DNA of 64,000 nucleotides from CAZCEC01 sp964497615 (GCA_964497615.1 CAZCEC010000016.1:42912-106911), one strand, 5' to 3'; counted from the stretch's first letter, positions 52,676 to 64,000 are shown. Numbers and translations: made by a program. The notes: generated from the letters alone by a model not told the origin.

Positions 52676-53155
52676 TCAATCCAGGTGCTGGATCTGCCAT
52701 TCCGGCCCGTCGCCATAGGGCAGGACGAACGGGCACAACAGCAGTCCATACTGCCAGCGCGCCCAGCGCAGCACGCCCCGGGTGCCGTCGGCGTAGTCCA
52801 CTTCAATCTCCAGCACCAGGGTGTAGGTCGGGTCGTCGTCCAGCACGCGCTCGTGGAGCGGCTCCATGGTCGAGGCTTCGATGGCAGCCATGCGCCAGGC
52901 GCTGACCGGGGCGAGGCGCAAGAAGTGGGGGAACTCGAAGGCGGCGCCGTCCCACCAGGCATTCGAGCGCGGCAGCCCGCCAGTCACTGCAATGATGGCG
53001 TCGAAGTCGGGCAGGGGATGGCCGACCCCCAGAGACGGCCGCGCCAGGATGGCGGGGTTGCGGCACTTGCCAAGGGTCGCCCAACGCGCCGCGCTCGCCA
53101 GCACCAGGGCGCCCAGGATCAAGCTCGCGACGATGGCTAAGCGCCAGCGGGTCAT
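52676..53155 (-). CDS. Small membrane-anchored or secreted protein, function unknown
   Basis: A 159-residue protein not recognised. It has an N-terminal hydrophobic segment (residues about 5-25, after MTRWR) that could be a signal or anchor helix. A mixed alpha/beta soluble part follows, with several Trp and a Trp-rich stretch (LRWARWQYGLLLCPFVLPYG). ATG 53155 lies 10 bp beyond the mfd stop; an in-frame start at 53179 would overlap mfd. It is probably the last gene of the pth-mfd operon. The 3' end is 4 bp from the convergent SDR gene. Confidence 0.6.
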   Translation of the reverse strand: MTRWRLAIVASLILGALVLASAARWATLGKCRNPAILARPSLGVGHPLPDFDAIIAVTGGLPRSNAWWDGAAFEFPHFLRLAPVSAWRMAAIEASTMEPLHERVLDDDPTYTLVLEIEVDYADGTRGVLRWARWQYGLLLCPFVLPYGDGPEWQIQHLD

Positions 53156-53165
53156 TGCTTCTCGC

Positions 53166-56100
53166 TTAGGCCGGAGCAAGCTCCTGTAGCTGCCGCAGCA
53201 CGTTGAGCAGGCTGTCCCGCCACGCCGCGTCCGCGCCGCGCGGGTTGGCGCTCTTGCCCAGCCAGATGCGGTTCTTGCTTGTGCGCGCCCCCGGACCGAG
53301 CTTAGTTCCCAGGTCGGCCTGATTTACCTCGTCCGTCGGCTGTGTGGTCAGCACAATCTGGCCGTTCTCGCTGGCGATGGCGGTGACTCCCGCGCGGGTC
53401 GCGAGGATGCGCACCCGCAGCTGAAACAGCAGGTTCTCTACAGGGGACGGCAGCGGCCCGAAGCGATCCGCCAATTCCTGCGTCACCGCCTCTAGTTGCG
53501 CCTCGTCGCGAATGTCGGCCAAGCGCCGGTAGACCCGCAGCCGCAGGTCCTGATCCTCGATGTAGTCGGCCGGGATGGAGGCCGCGATGGGCAGGTCCAC
53601 GCTCACCGCCGCGCTCATCAGCGCCGCCAGGTCGCCCGCGCCCTCGTCAGTCGTGGCGGCCAGGGGTTGGCCCTTCCCGCCGTTGGTGCGCTTCAGCCGC
53701 CGCACCGCGTTGCCCAGCAGTTGGGTGTAGAGGTGGAAGCCCACCGCCGCGATGTGCCCGTGCTGGCGCATGCCCAGGATGTCGCCCGCGCCCCGCATCT
53801 CCAGGTCGCGCATGGCAATGCCATAACCAGCTCCCAGGTCGGTCTGCTCCGAGAGCGTCTCCAGCCGCTGATAGCCCTCCTGGGTGGGGCGGTTGCGCCG
53901 GTCGGTGAAGAAGTAGGCGTAGGCCCGCGCCGCGCCGCGGCCCACCCGGCCCCGGAGCTGGTAGAGCTGGGCCAGCCCAAAGGTGTCGGCCCGGTCAACG
54001 ATCAACGTATTGGCGTTGGGAATGTCCAGCCCCGACTCGATGATGGAGGTGCACAGCAGCACGTCGATCTCGCCCGCCGTAAACTGGTCCATCACCCGCG
54101 AGAGCTGGTGCTCGTCCATTTGCCCGTGGGCCACCCCCAGCCGGGCCTCCGGCACGATGGCCTCCAACTTCTGCTGGATGATGCCGATGGACTGTACCCG
54201 GTTGTGGACAAAGAACACCTGCCCGTCGCGGTCCAGCTCGCGCAGGATCGCCTGCCGGACCAGGCGCTCATTGAACGGCCCGGTGTGGGTGATGATGGGC
54301 AGCCGCTCCTCCGGCGGTGTGTTGATGGTGGAGATATCACGCACCCCGGTCAGCGACAAGTACAGCGTGCGCGGGATCGGCGTCGCGGTCAAGGTGAGCA
54401 CGTCCACCTCCGTCCGCAGCTGCTTGAAGTACTCCTTGTGCGTCACGCCAAAGCGCTGCTCTTCATCAATGATCACCAATCGCAGGTTCTTGAACGCGAC
54501 ATCCTTCTGCAGCAGCCGGTGGGTGCCAATGACGATGTCCACCGTCCCCTCGGCCAACCGCGCCACCACCTCGTCGGCCTCGGCCCGCGACCGGAACCGC
54601 GACAGCATCTCGACCTGGACGGGGTAGGGGGCTAGCCTGTTTTGGAAGGTGTGCAGGTGCTGCTGGGCCAGCACGGTGGTTGGCACCAGTACCGCCACCT
54701 GTCCCCCATCGAGCACCGCCTTGAAGGCCGCCCGCAGCGCGACCTCCGTCTTGCCATAGCCCACATCCCCGCAGATGAGGCGATCCATCGGCCGCGGGCT
54801 CTCCATGTCGGTCTTCACTTCGCGGATGGCGCGCAGTTGGTCCTCGGTCTCGACATACGGGAACGAGGCCTCGAGTTCAGCCTGCCAGACTGTGTCCTGC
54901 GCCACGCTGTGCCCGAGGCTGGCCTCCCGCTTGGCATACAGCACCAGCAATTCTTCCGCCACCTCCTGTACGGCCTGGTGTGTGCGCGACTTGGCCGTGA
55001 TCCAGTCTGCCGAGCCCAAACGCGACAGGGCCGGCGCGTGGTTCTCGTCTACCCCCACATAGCGTGTCAGCCGGTCTGCCTGGTGGATGGGCACGTACAG
55101 TTCATCGTTCTCCGCGTACTCCAGCAGCAGGTACTCGCGCTCCACCGCCTCCACCGTGCGCCGCACCAGCCCCCGGAAGCGCCCAATCCCAAAGTCCATG
55201 TGGACGACGTAGTCGCCATCACCCAGATCGGCGTAGTTGGCCTCTGGGGCCCGTGCGGACGGACGGCCCCGCCGCCGCGCCCGCCCCGCGTCCGTTCGCG
55301 CCCAGCCAAAGATTTCGGCATCGGTTAGCAGATGAATGGACGACGGACGAAGGACGACAGACGAATTTGTCTCCAGCCTCCAGCCATCCGCCAGCGCCCC
55401 CTGCACAAACGTCAGGCTGCCCGCCTCTGGCGGTTCCGTCGCCGCCTCCACTGGCGGCAGGTAAGGGTGCTGTTCGCCCCACATCTCCGCCAGCCGCTGG
55501 GCCTGGCGCGTCACGATGACGACGGCCTCCTGCGTGCGGCTCAGTTCGTCCAGATGGTCCAACAATGGCTTTAGCTGGCCCCCGAAACGCGGGCCGGGAT
55601 GGAAGCTGACTCCCATATCCACCACCGGCGTGCTCTCTTCATCTGGCTGCCCCAGCAGCACCGGCGGCGGCTGCCGGCTGGCAAACTCATCTTGCAGGTC
55701 GGCCCAAGGATGATAGGGAATCGGATAGGCGTCGGTGACCAGCCCGGCCGCCTCCTGCTCGCGACGCAGTTCCACCGCCTGCGCCTCGAGTTCCTCCACC
55801 GTATCCGCCAGCTCTCGCCAGTCATCCACCAGCACAGTCGCGCCCTCGGGCAGATAGTCCAGCAGGCTGGCCGGCGCATACATGCGCGGCAGGTAGAACT
55901 CCAGGTTGGGGATGGTCGGCGAGGCGTCGTCCTTCACCGGTGCGGCCTCGTCGTCCGCCTCGGGCTCCACGCTCCACGCCGCATCGAAATCGCGCGGCAG
56001 GGCCTCGCGCGCCGGCACAATGGCGACTTCCGCCAGCCGTTCGCCCGAGCGCTGCGTTGCCGGGTCGAACTGGCGCAGGGTCTCGATTTCGTCGCCAAAC

Positions 56101-56711
56101 AACTCCACGCGCACCGGCTGTTCGGCGGCGGCAGGGAAGACGTCCACAATGCCGCCGCGCCGCGCGAATTGGCCCGGTTCCACGACGATGGTGGTCGGCG
56201 CATAGCCGGTCCCCACCCAGGTTTCTAGCATCCGCTCCAGGCGAACGGGCTGGCCGGCTCGCAGGGTATGCGTGTGCTGCCGGAATTCGTGCCGGGGCAG
56301 GGTGCGCGCCATCAGCGCCCGCGCCGAAGCCACGATCACGGTGGGCGGCCCGCCGGCTGGCGCGTTCGCCAGCGCGGCCAGCACGCCCAACCGCGCCTGG
56401 ATCGTGCGCGGGCCCCACGCGCTGTACTCGTAAAACAGCGGGTTAGGCTCGGCAAAGGTCAGCGCCCGCAAGTCCGGCGCCCAGCCTCCCACTTCATCCA
56501 CCACCGTCGCGGCGCGGTCCGCGCGCGCGGCGATGAGGAGGGTGAAGCCGCCCTTGGCCTGGGCGATGGCCGCCGCCACGGGCACGCGCGCCGCGCGCGG
56601 CAGACGCAGCGCCAGTCCAGCGCCGTCTGGCGCAGGGTTGTTGACCGCGTTCAGCGCCGCCTCAAAGGCTGGCGCCTGGCGGATGGCGGTGAGCAAGCCC
56701 GACAGGTTCAT
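53166..56711 (-). CDS. mfd: Transcription-repair coupling factor
   Basis: A 1181-residue Mfd. The N-terminal UvrB-homology part (about 20-350) precedes the CarD-like RNA-polymerase-interacting domain (DLGDGDYVVHMDFGIGRFRG near residue 495). The translocase carries Walker A ICGDVGYGKTEVALRAAF, the DEEQ box LVIIDEEQRFGVTHKEYF and motif III LTATPIPRTLYLSLTG. The C-terminal TRCF domain covers about 1030-1140. Mfd removes RNA polymerase stalled at DNA lesions and recruits UvrA. The UvrA-interaction region was not traced residue by residue. ATG 56711 overlaps the pth stop by 4 bp. Confidence 0.96.
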   Translation of the reverse strand: MNLSGLLTAIRQAPAFEAALNAVNNPAPDGAGLALRLPRAARVPVAAAIAQAKGGFTLLIAARADRAATVVDEVGGWAPDLRALTFAEPNPLFYEYSAWGPRTIQARLGVLAALANAPAGGPPTVIVASARALMARTLPRHEFRQHTHTLRAGQPVRLERMLETWVGTGYAPTTIVVEPGQFARRGGIVDVFPAAAEQPVRVELFGDEIETLRQFDPATQRSGERLAEVAIVPAREALPRDFDAAWSVEPEADDEAAPVKDDASPTIPNLEFYLPRMYAPASLLDYLPEGATVLVDDWRELADTVEELEAQAVELRREQEAAGLVTDAYPIPYHPWADLQDEFASRQPPPVLLGQPDEESTPVVDMGVSFHPGPRFGGQLKPLLDHLDELSRTQEAVVIVTRQAQRLAEMWGEQHPYLPPVEAATEPPEAGSLTFVQGALADGWRLETNSSVVLRPSSIHLLTDAEIFGWARTDAGRARRRGRPSARAPEANYADLGDGDYVVHMDFGIGRFRGLVRRTVEAVEREYLLLEYAENDELYVPIHQADRLTRYVGVDENHAPALSRLGSADWITAKSRTHQAVQEVAEELLVLYAKREASLGHSVAQDTVWQAELEASFPYVETEDQLRAIREVKTDMESPRPMDRLICGDVGYGKTEVALRAAFKAVLDGGQVAVLVPTTVLAQQHLHTFQNRLAPYPVQVEMLSRFRSRAEADEVVARLAEGTVDIVIGTHRLLQKDVAFKNLRLVIIDEEQRFGVTHKEYFKQLRTEVDVLTLTATPIPRTLYLSLTGVRDISTINTPPEERLPIITHTGPFNERLVRQAILRELDRDGQVFFVHNRVQSIGIIQQKLEAIVPEARLGVAHGQMDEHQLSRVMDQFTAGEIDVLLCTSIIESGLDIPNANTLIVDRADTFGLAQLYQLRGRVGRGAARAYAYFFTDRRNRPTQEGYQRLETLSEQTDLGAGYGIAMRDLEMRGAGDILGMRQHGHIAAVGFHLYTQLLGNAVRRLKRTNGGKGQPLAATTDEGAGDLAALMSAAVSVDLPIAASIPADYIEDQDLRLRVYRRLADIRDEAQLEAVTQELADRFGPLPSPVENLLFQLRVRILATRAGVTAIASENGQIVLTTQPTDEVNQADLGTKLGPGARTSKNRIWLGKSANPRGADAAWRDSLLNVLRQLQELAPA

Positions 56712-57298
56712 GGCTGGGTATCCGCTGGCGCGTTGAAGCGGTTCATCGCCGCCACGATCCCATCTTGCAGCCAGCAGGCGACGGCCTCGGCGGCCCGGTC
56801 CAGAATCACGTCAAACAGTTCGGCGTCCTCGCCCCGGAAGTCGCGCAGCACATACCCGGCCGCGGCCTTGCTGCCCGCGGGCCGTCCCACGCCCAGACGC
56901 AGCCGCGGAAAGCGCTCCGTGCCCAATTGCTCGATGATGGACTTCATTCCATTGTGCCCCGCCGACCCGCCCTCGGCGCGCAGCCGCAGCGTACCCAGCG
57001 GCAGGTCGATGTCGTCTACCGCCACCAGCACCCGCTCCAGCGGGAGCTGGAAGAAGCGCGCCAGCGCGCCCACCGCCTGGCCCGACAGGTTCATGTACGT
57101 CTGCGGCTTGGCCAGCACCACCGGCACGCCCTGGATGGCGCCAGTGGAGATGAGCGCCTGCCCCTGGCGCTTGGTGAACAGCGGCAGGGCGTGGCGCCTA
57201 ACCAGCCGGTCCAGCACCAGGAACCCGGCGTTATGCCGGTTCTGCCGATACTCGCGTCCGGGATTGCCTAACCCCACAACTAAGTGTCGTTCCGCCAC
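56708..57298 (-). CDS. pth: Peptidyl-tRNA hydrolase
   Basis: A 196-residue Pth. LVVGLGNPGREYRQNRHNAG contains the N10-type Asn and the catalytic His (RHN). YMNLSGQAVGALARFF, VAVDDIDLPLGTLRLRAEGG (catalytic Asp) and SAGHNGMKSII complete the family pattern. It recycles tRNA from prematurely released peptidyl-tRNA. It starts at GTG 57298, chosen because the family match begins immediately. The pth-mfd order is also seen in Bacillus. Confidence 0.95.
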   Translation of the reverse strand: MAERHLVVGLGNPGREYRQNRHNAGFLVLDRLVRRHALPLFTKRQGQALISTGAIQGVPVVLAKPQTYMNLSGQAVGALARFFQLPLERVLVAVDDIDLPLGTLRLRAEGGSAGHNGMKSIIEQLGTERFPRLRLGVGRPAGSKAAAGYVLRDFRGEDAELFDVILDRAAEAVACWLQDGIVAAMNRFNAPADTQP

Positions 57299-57402
57299 GT
57301 TGCGCCTCAGCCAGCCTGATCACCAAACGGATACGGGGCTCGTCGCTATGACCAGCCCTGTCGCCGTGCTATAGGTTGTTCCCCTGTCCCCCGTGACACC
57401 CC

Positions 57403-58086
57403 CTAAGTATAGCGCCGGAGCACGGCCTTAAGCGCCACATACGCGCCGAGTATCAGGAATGCGATCCCCGTCAACCGCATCCCGCTGACGAAGGCGGCGC
57501 CCACCATGTCCAGGTTGATCTGGCCCGGCCCCCCAGTGGGCGGGTCGCCTGGCCCGGCGGGCGCGCCGCCCCCCGCGGCGGTTGTGGGCCGTGCGGTGGC
57601 AGTCGGCGGCAGGTCAATGGCTGGGGCTGTGTTTGTCGGTCCCGGCGTGGCAGTGGGGCCTGGGGTGGGGGGCTCCAAGGTCGGCGGGGGCGGCGTGGGC
57701 GTGGCATTCTGCACCCGCACGTTCGCCACGAAGGTCTCCAGGTAGGCCTCGTCCCCGTAGAACACACGCAGCCGCAGGACGTACACGCCGTCAGAGATTT
57801 GGGTCGTATCCCACCGGCCCAGCACCTCGTTCACCACCTGGCTGGCGGCCGGCGGCTGGATCGAGAACCAGGTATCAGTCAGGTTAGGGCTGTAGCCAAA
57901 GGCCAGCTCGTAGCGCGTGAACTGCGGGTGCGTGGCGCTGCCCGTGATGGGCACCAGCCCCGTCAGGCTGGCGCCATCCAGCGGCGAGGTGATCACCCCC
58001 ACGCCTTCCTGGGCTGCCGCCGGGCCAACACCCCGCAGCGCCGCCATCAAGCCCACCACCACCCAAATCAGCCGCCGCCAGCGCAT
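57403..58086 (-). CDS. Membrane-anchored extracellular Ig-like protein
   Basis: A 227-residue protein of unknown role. An N-terminal signal peptide (residues 1-25, ending PAAAQ) precedes a beta-rich Ig-like domain (about 27-130; VITSPLDGASLTGLVPITGS and SDGVYVLRLRVF). A Pro/Thr/Ala-rich linker (about 131-190) follows. The C-terminal helix (MRLTGIAFLILGAYVALKAV) ends in Arg/Lys. The layout (signal, domain, linker, anchor) indicates a protein exposed outside the cytoplasmic membrane. It is divergent from the sigma factor gene. ATG 58086 has a TGATAAACT box 9 nt upstream. Confidence 0.7.
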   Translation of the reverse strand: MRWRRLIWVVVGLMAALRGVGPAAAQEGVGVITSPLDGASLTGLVPITGSATHPQFTRYELAFGYSPNLTDTWFSIQPPAASQVVNEVLGRWDTTQISDGVYVLRLRVFYGDEAYLETFVANVRVQNATPTPPPPTLEPPTPGPTATPGPTNTAPAIDLPPTATARPTTAAGGGAPAGPGDPPTGGPGQINLDMVGAAFVSGMRLTGIAFLILGAYVALKAVLRRYT

Positions 58087-58095
58087 TTCCAGACG

Positions 58096-58104
58096 AGTTT
58101 ATCA
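58096..58104 (-). promoter_or_regulatory. Extended -10 of the Ig-like protein gene
   Basis: On the minus strand TGA-TAAACT, ending 9 nt before ATG 58086. There is no clear -35, and the leader would be 2-4 nt at most. Confidence 0.45.
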
Positions 58105-58108
58105 CGAT

Positions 58109-58137
58109 TTGTCCGCCGTTGGCGGGTCTGATATACT
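58109..58137 (+). promoter_or_regulatory. Promoter of the sigma factor operon
   Basis: TTGTCC (58109-58114), a 17-bp spacer and TATACT (58132-58137) with the extended -10 TGA. It shares the ten bases TGATATACTC with the promoter at 24954-24982. The predicted leader is about 80 nt. Confidence 0.72.
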
Positions 58138-58224
58138 CACCCGCCGTGCCAAGCTGGGGGTCGCGCAACTGTTGCAGCCGGTGGGTGTTGTATGTAGCAC
58201 GGCCTGCGTCCAAGGGAGTTTTGG

Positions 58225-58839
58225 TTGTCCCACTTCGACGACGAACCCGGGCTGGTAGCGCGGGCCAAGAGCAATCCGGATGCGTTTGGGGCTTTGTACG
58301 AACGCTACGCCAAGAAGATCTACAGTTACCTGTATTATCGGACGGGCAACTCGCACGATGCAGAAGATCTGACGGCGCGCGTTTTTCACCGGGCGCTGGT
58401 GAACCTGAATGGCTACACCTCGCGCGGTTTGCCGTTCTCGGCCTGGCTGTACCGCATCGCTCACAACCTGGTCGCCAACTGGCATCGCGACCGCGGCCGG
58501 CGGCAGACCCTGCCGCTGCACGAGGCCGTTCGCCAGGACTGGCAAGCCCTGCGGGCGGAGGCGCCCGAGGCGCAGGCCGAAACCAACGAGGATCAGGCCC
58601 GGCTGCTGGCCGCCATCCGGCGCTTACCGGCTGAGCGCCAGCAGTTGATCATTCTTAAGTTTGTCGAGCAGTTGTCGAACGCGGAGATTGGCCAGGTCAT
58701 GAACCGCACAGAAGGGGCCGTGAAGAGCCTGTACCATCGCACCCTGCTGGCCCTGCGCGATGACCTGGACAAGCGCCCTCAGCCGCCGCTCAACGGCGCG
58801 CGGCACAAATCATCCGACCCCAGCCCCAAGGAGCCCTAG
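58225..58839 (+). CDS. ECF-like sigma-70 family RNA polymerase sigma factor
   Basis: A 204-residue sigma factor made of region 2 (FGALYERYAKKIYSYLYYRT, DAEDLTARVFHRAL, FSAWLYRIAHNLVANWHRDR) and region 4 (LPAERQQLIILKFVEQLSNA, TEGAVKSLYHRTLLALRDDL). A linker rich in Glu/Ala joins them, with no regions 1.1 or 3. It starts at TTG 58225, supported by AAGGGAG 6 nt upstream and by the family N terminus. No zinc-binding anti-sigma gene is next to it; the small membrane protein two genes downstream may fill that place. A short acidic tail ends the protein, and degV follows with no gap. Confidence 0.9.
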   Translation: MSHFDDEPGLVARAKSNPDAFGALYERYAKKIYSYLYYRTGNSHDAEDLTARVFHRALVNLNGYTSRGLPFSAWLYRIAHNLVANWHRDRGRRQTLPLHEAVRQDWQALRAEAPEAQAETNEDQARLLAAIRRLPAERQQLIILKFVEQLSNAEIGQVMNRTEGAVKSLYHRTLLALRDDLDKRPQPPLNGARHKSSDPSPKEP

Positions 58840-59691
58840 ATGAGCCCCCGAAGCGTTGCCATCGTCACCGACTCAACCGCCTACATGCCCGCGGATCTGG
58901 TGCAGCAGTATCAGATCCACGTCGTCCCTAACGTCGTTAATTGGGGCACGAAGACGTACCGCGACGGCGTGGACATTACCTCCACCGAGTTCTTCGAGCG
59001 CCGCAAGACGGATCCAGAGAATCCTACCACCGCCGTCGCCTCCATCGGCGAGTTCCGGGACGTTTATGCCAAGGCGGCCGAAACCGCCGAGGCCGTCCTG
59101 GGCCTCCACCTGTCTGCCAAGCTCTCCGGCACCTATTCCGCCGCCGAGCAGGCGCGCGCGCTGCTGCCGGACAAGAACATCCGGGTGATCGACTCGAATG
59201 CCACGGCCATGGCTCTGGGCTTTGTGATCCTGGCCGCCGCGCGCGCCGCCGAAGCCGGCCAATCCCTGGCCGAAGTCGTGGCCGCCGCCGAGGCTGCCAT
59301 TCCGCGCGTGGGGCTGTTCTTCACGGTCGAAACCCTGGAGTATCTGCGCCGCGGCGGCCGCATTGGCGGCGCCTCCGCCTTCCTGGGCGGCTTGCTCGAT
59401 ATGAAACCCATCCTGGAGCTGCGCGACGGCCGCGTGGAACCCATGGAGCGAGTCCGCAGCAAGAAGAAGGCCCTCGATCGCATCCTGGACATCCTCGCCG
59501 CCCAAACTGCTGGCAAGTCGTCCATCCGGCTGGCGACCATCCATGCGGCTGCCCCAGCCGAGGCCAAGGCGCTGCTCGAAGCGGCCAAGGGCCGTCTGGG
59601 CGCGGTGGAGGCCATTCTGGCCGAGGCCAGCCCCACGGTCGCAACCCATACCGGCCCCGGCACGGTGGGCCTGGCTTATTACGCTGAGTAA
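58840..59691 (+). CDS. DegV family fatty-acid-binding protein
   Basis: A 283-residue DegV/FakB-type protein. VAIVTDSTAYMPADLVQQYQ and VVPNVVNWGTKTYRDGVDIT form the N-terminal fold, LSAKLSGTYSAAEQA is the fatty-acid carboxylate site, and ETLEYLRRGGRIGGASAFLG is the second signature. FakB-type proteins present fatty acids to the FakA kinase for phospholipid synthesis; no fakA is in the window. ATG 58840 directly follows the sigma factor stop. Confidence 0.93.
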   Translation: MSPRSVAIVTDSTAYMPADLVQQYQIHVVPNVVNWGTKTYRDGVDITSTEFFERRKTDPENPTTAVASIGEFRDVYAKAAETAEAVLGLHLSAKLSGTYSAAEQARALLPDKNIRVIDSNATAMALGFVILAAARAAEAGQSLAEVVAAAEAAIPRVGLFFTVETLEYLRRGGRIGGASAFLGGLLDMKPILELRDGRVEPMERVRSKKKALDRILDILAAQTAGKSSIRLATIHAAAPAEAKALLEAAKGRLGAVEAILAEASPTVATHTGPGTVGLAYYAE

Positions 59692-59696
59692 ACGTC

Positions 59697-60080
59697 GTGA
59701 ACACGCTGGAACCTCCTGCGCAGCCCGAAGAGGAACCGCCCGCGTTGGATGAGGCCGCCGCGTCGAACGCTGACCTGGCGCCGGGTCTCGTTGCCCTGGC
59801 CCGCCGCCTCCAGGCGGCGCTGACGCCCGTGGAGCCCCGTCCGGCGTTTCTGGCCCAACTGGCCGAGCGGCTGGCGGCTGCCCGGCCGCAGGTGGAGGCT
59901 GCCGTGCGCCAAAAGGAGCAGCGGCTCATGTGGGTGGCCGGCGTCGGCGGCGCGTTGTACCTGGCTGGGCTTGGGTTTATCAGCCTGCGCGCGGCGCAGG
60001 CGGTGGGCGGGCGCCTCGCCGCCCTGGTGACCGCCCGCGGCGCGCGGCCGGCAGTTCCAGGCGCCCCGACCGCCACTTGA
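59697..60080 (+). CDS. Small protein with one transmembrane helix, function unknown
   Basis: A 127-residue protein. It has an acidic, Pro-rich N terminus, a helical cytosolic part (PVEPRPAFLAQLAERLAAAR, a pattern also seen near sigma factors in Chloroflexota) and one membrane helix (about 78-98; WVAGVGGALYLAGLGFISL). A basic Ala/Arg tail ends it. It starts at GTG 59697, 5 bp after degV, and closes the sigma-degV operon. Its place would suit a membrane-bound modulator of the sigma factor, which is an inference from context only. Confidence 0.65.
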   Translation: MNTLEPPAQPEEEPPALDEAAASNADLAPGLVALARRLQAALTPVEPRPAFLAQLAERLAAARPQVEAAVRQKEQRLMWVAGVGGALYLAGLGFISLRAAQAVGGRLAALVTARGARPAVPGAPTAT

Positions 60081-60110
60081 CGAATTAGCGCTTTTCGGCG
60101 GCGGGTTTCG

Positions 60111-60119
60111 TGCTATAAT
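60111..60119 (+). promoter_or_regulatory. rpoB promoter P1 (extended -10)
   Basis: TGC-TATAAT with a weak -35-like stretch (TTTTCG, 60092-60097). Initiation near 60126 would give a leader of about 260 nt. Confidence 0.6.
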
Positions 60120-60269
60120 CGCACGTGTACAAGCTGGCGCCGGGCTTTTGTGCCGGTACCGGCCAACATCACCAGCAGAGTCCGAACTGGTTCCCCCAGA
60201 GCTTGGGCGTTAGCCTGGCCGGGTGGGGGAGTGCCACGTTGCGGCTGTTTTGCTGTCTGAATCTGGCCA
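60120..60269 (+). ncRNA. Structured leader segment upstream of rpoB (candidate)
   Basis: About 150 nt between the two rpoB promoters hold no convincing ORF but several pairings. These are the perfect 12-bp palindrome GCCGGTACCGGC (60152-60163) and TCCCCCA with TGGGGGA (60192-60198 with 60224-60230), the latter enclosing GGC-GTTA-GCC (60206-60214 region). It is a candidate cis-acting leader or small RNA; the class is not recognised. Confidence 0.4.
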
Positions 60270-60298
60270 TTGACGGATTTTAAGTCAACCCCTATAAT
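60270..60298 (+). promoter_or_regulatory. rpoB promoter P2
   Basis: TTGACG (60270-60275), an exact 17-bp spacer and TATAAT (60293-60298): the best sigma-70-like promoter in the window. Initiation near 60305 leaves a leader of about 80 nt. Confidence 0.85.
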
Positions 60299-60305
60299 TA
60301 CCGCT

Positions 60306-60343
60306 TCGCAAAGAACCCCCCTAAATCTTTGGCGAGGTTTTTT
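60306..60343 (+). terminator. Attenuator-like hairpin in the rpoB leader
   Basis: TCGCAAAGA pairs with TCTTTGGCGA (9 bp with one bulged G), followed by GG and six T (60338-60343). It lies just after the P2 start site, so it could end both P1 and P2 transcripts unless antiterminated. Confidence 0.55.
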
Positions 60344-60386
60344 GGTGTTTCCTCACTGATGCCCTGCGCGGGCCGGGAGATAGAGA

Positions 60387-64000
<3,614 letters not shown>

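Noticed and set aside
60077..60082. TTGACG as the -35 of rpoB P1
   Set aside because: The spacing to TATAAT at 60114 is 31 bp, too long for a sigma-70 promoter, and the hexamer is at the end of the preceding gene.

Overview
The window is about 64 kb of GC-rich, gene-dense bacterial chromosome. It has no insertion sequence, phage gene, CRISPR array, rRNA or tRNA that I can see. The gene content points to Chloroflexota (Anaerolineae-like), by inference: secreted proteins with Thr/Pro/Ala-rich linkers, a soluble multi-GAF histidine kinase, a Tad secretion cassette without a secretin, runs of large GT-C-type membrane proteins, and an rpoB gene not preceded by rplJL. A tree from RpoB would settle the assignment.

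Region 1 (1-9819, + strand) is an exopolysaccharide cluster of nine tightly overlapping genes: glycosyltransferases of GT4 and GT2 type, a SAM methyltransferase, an AsnB-type amidotransferase and a WecG/TagA/CpsF enzyme. Region 2 (9806-24907) holds nine consecutive polytopic membrane proteins, two on the minus strand then seven on the plus strand. They are GT39/GT87-like lipid-linked sugar transferases plus an O-antigen ligase fused to TPRs. Regions 1 and 2 together look like assembly, export-side modification and polymerisation of a surface glycan.

Region 3 (24908-32919) has a NarL-type response regulator and a soluble DegS/NarX-type kinase under a good promoter, then a terminator, then a second strong promoter driving a Tad cassette (CpaB-like, REC-CpaE, CpaF/TadA, TadB, TadC). 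Region 4 (32974-38626) carries ComF, long HPF, a nucleotidyltransferase-like protein of unclear function, a low-molecular-weight tyrosine phosphatase, an HNH protein on the minus strand, and two GT2 glycosyltransferases. Region 5 (38686-42609, minus strand) is a phnD-phnC-phnE phosphonate/phosphate-ester importer with an oversized permease and a long hairpin between phnD and phnC.

Region 6 (42781-60080) is mostly housekeeping: a secreted Ig-like protein divergent from folC; lon; a multi-GAF kinase; an SDR; the minus-strand pth-mfd pair with a small membrane protein; a membrane-anchored Ig-like protein; and an ECF-like sigma factor with degV and a small membrane protein. Region 7 (60081-64000) is a 306-bp rpoB leader with two promoters, a structured segment and an attenuator-like hairpin. 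It is followed by rpoB, which runs off the right edge. Several genes have a -10 box 6-9 nt before the start codon, suggesting leaderless transcripts.
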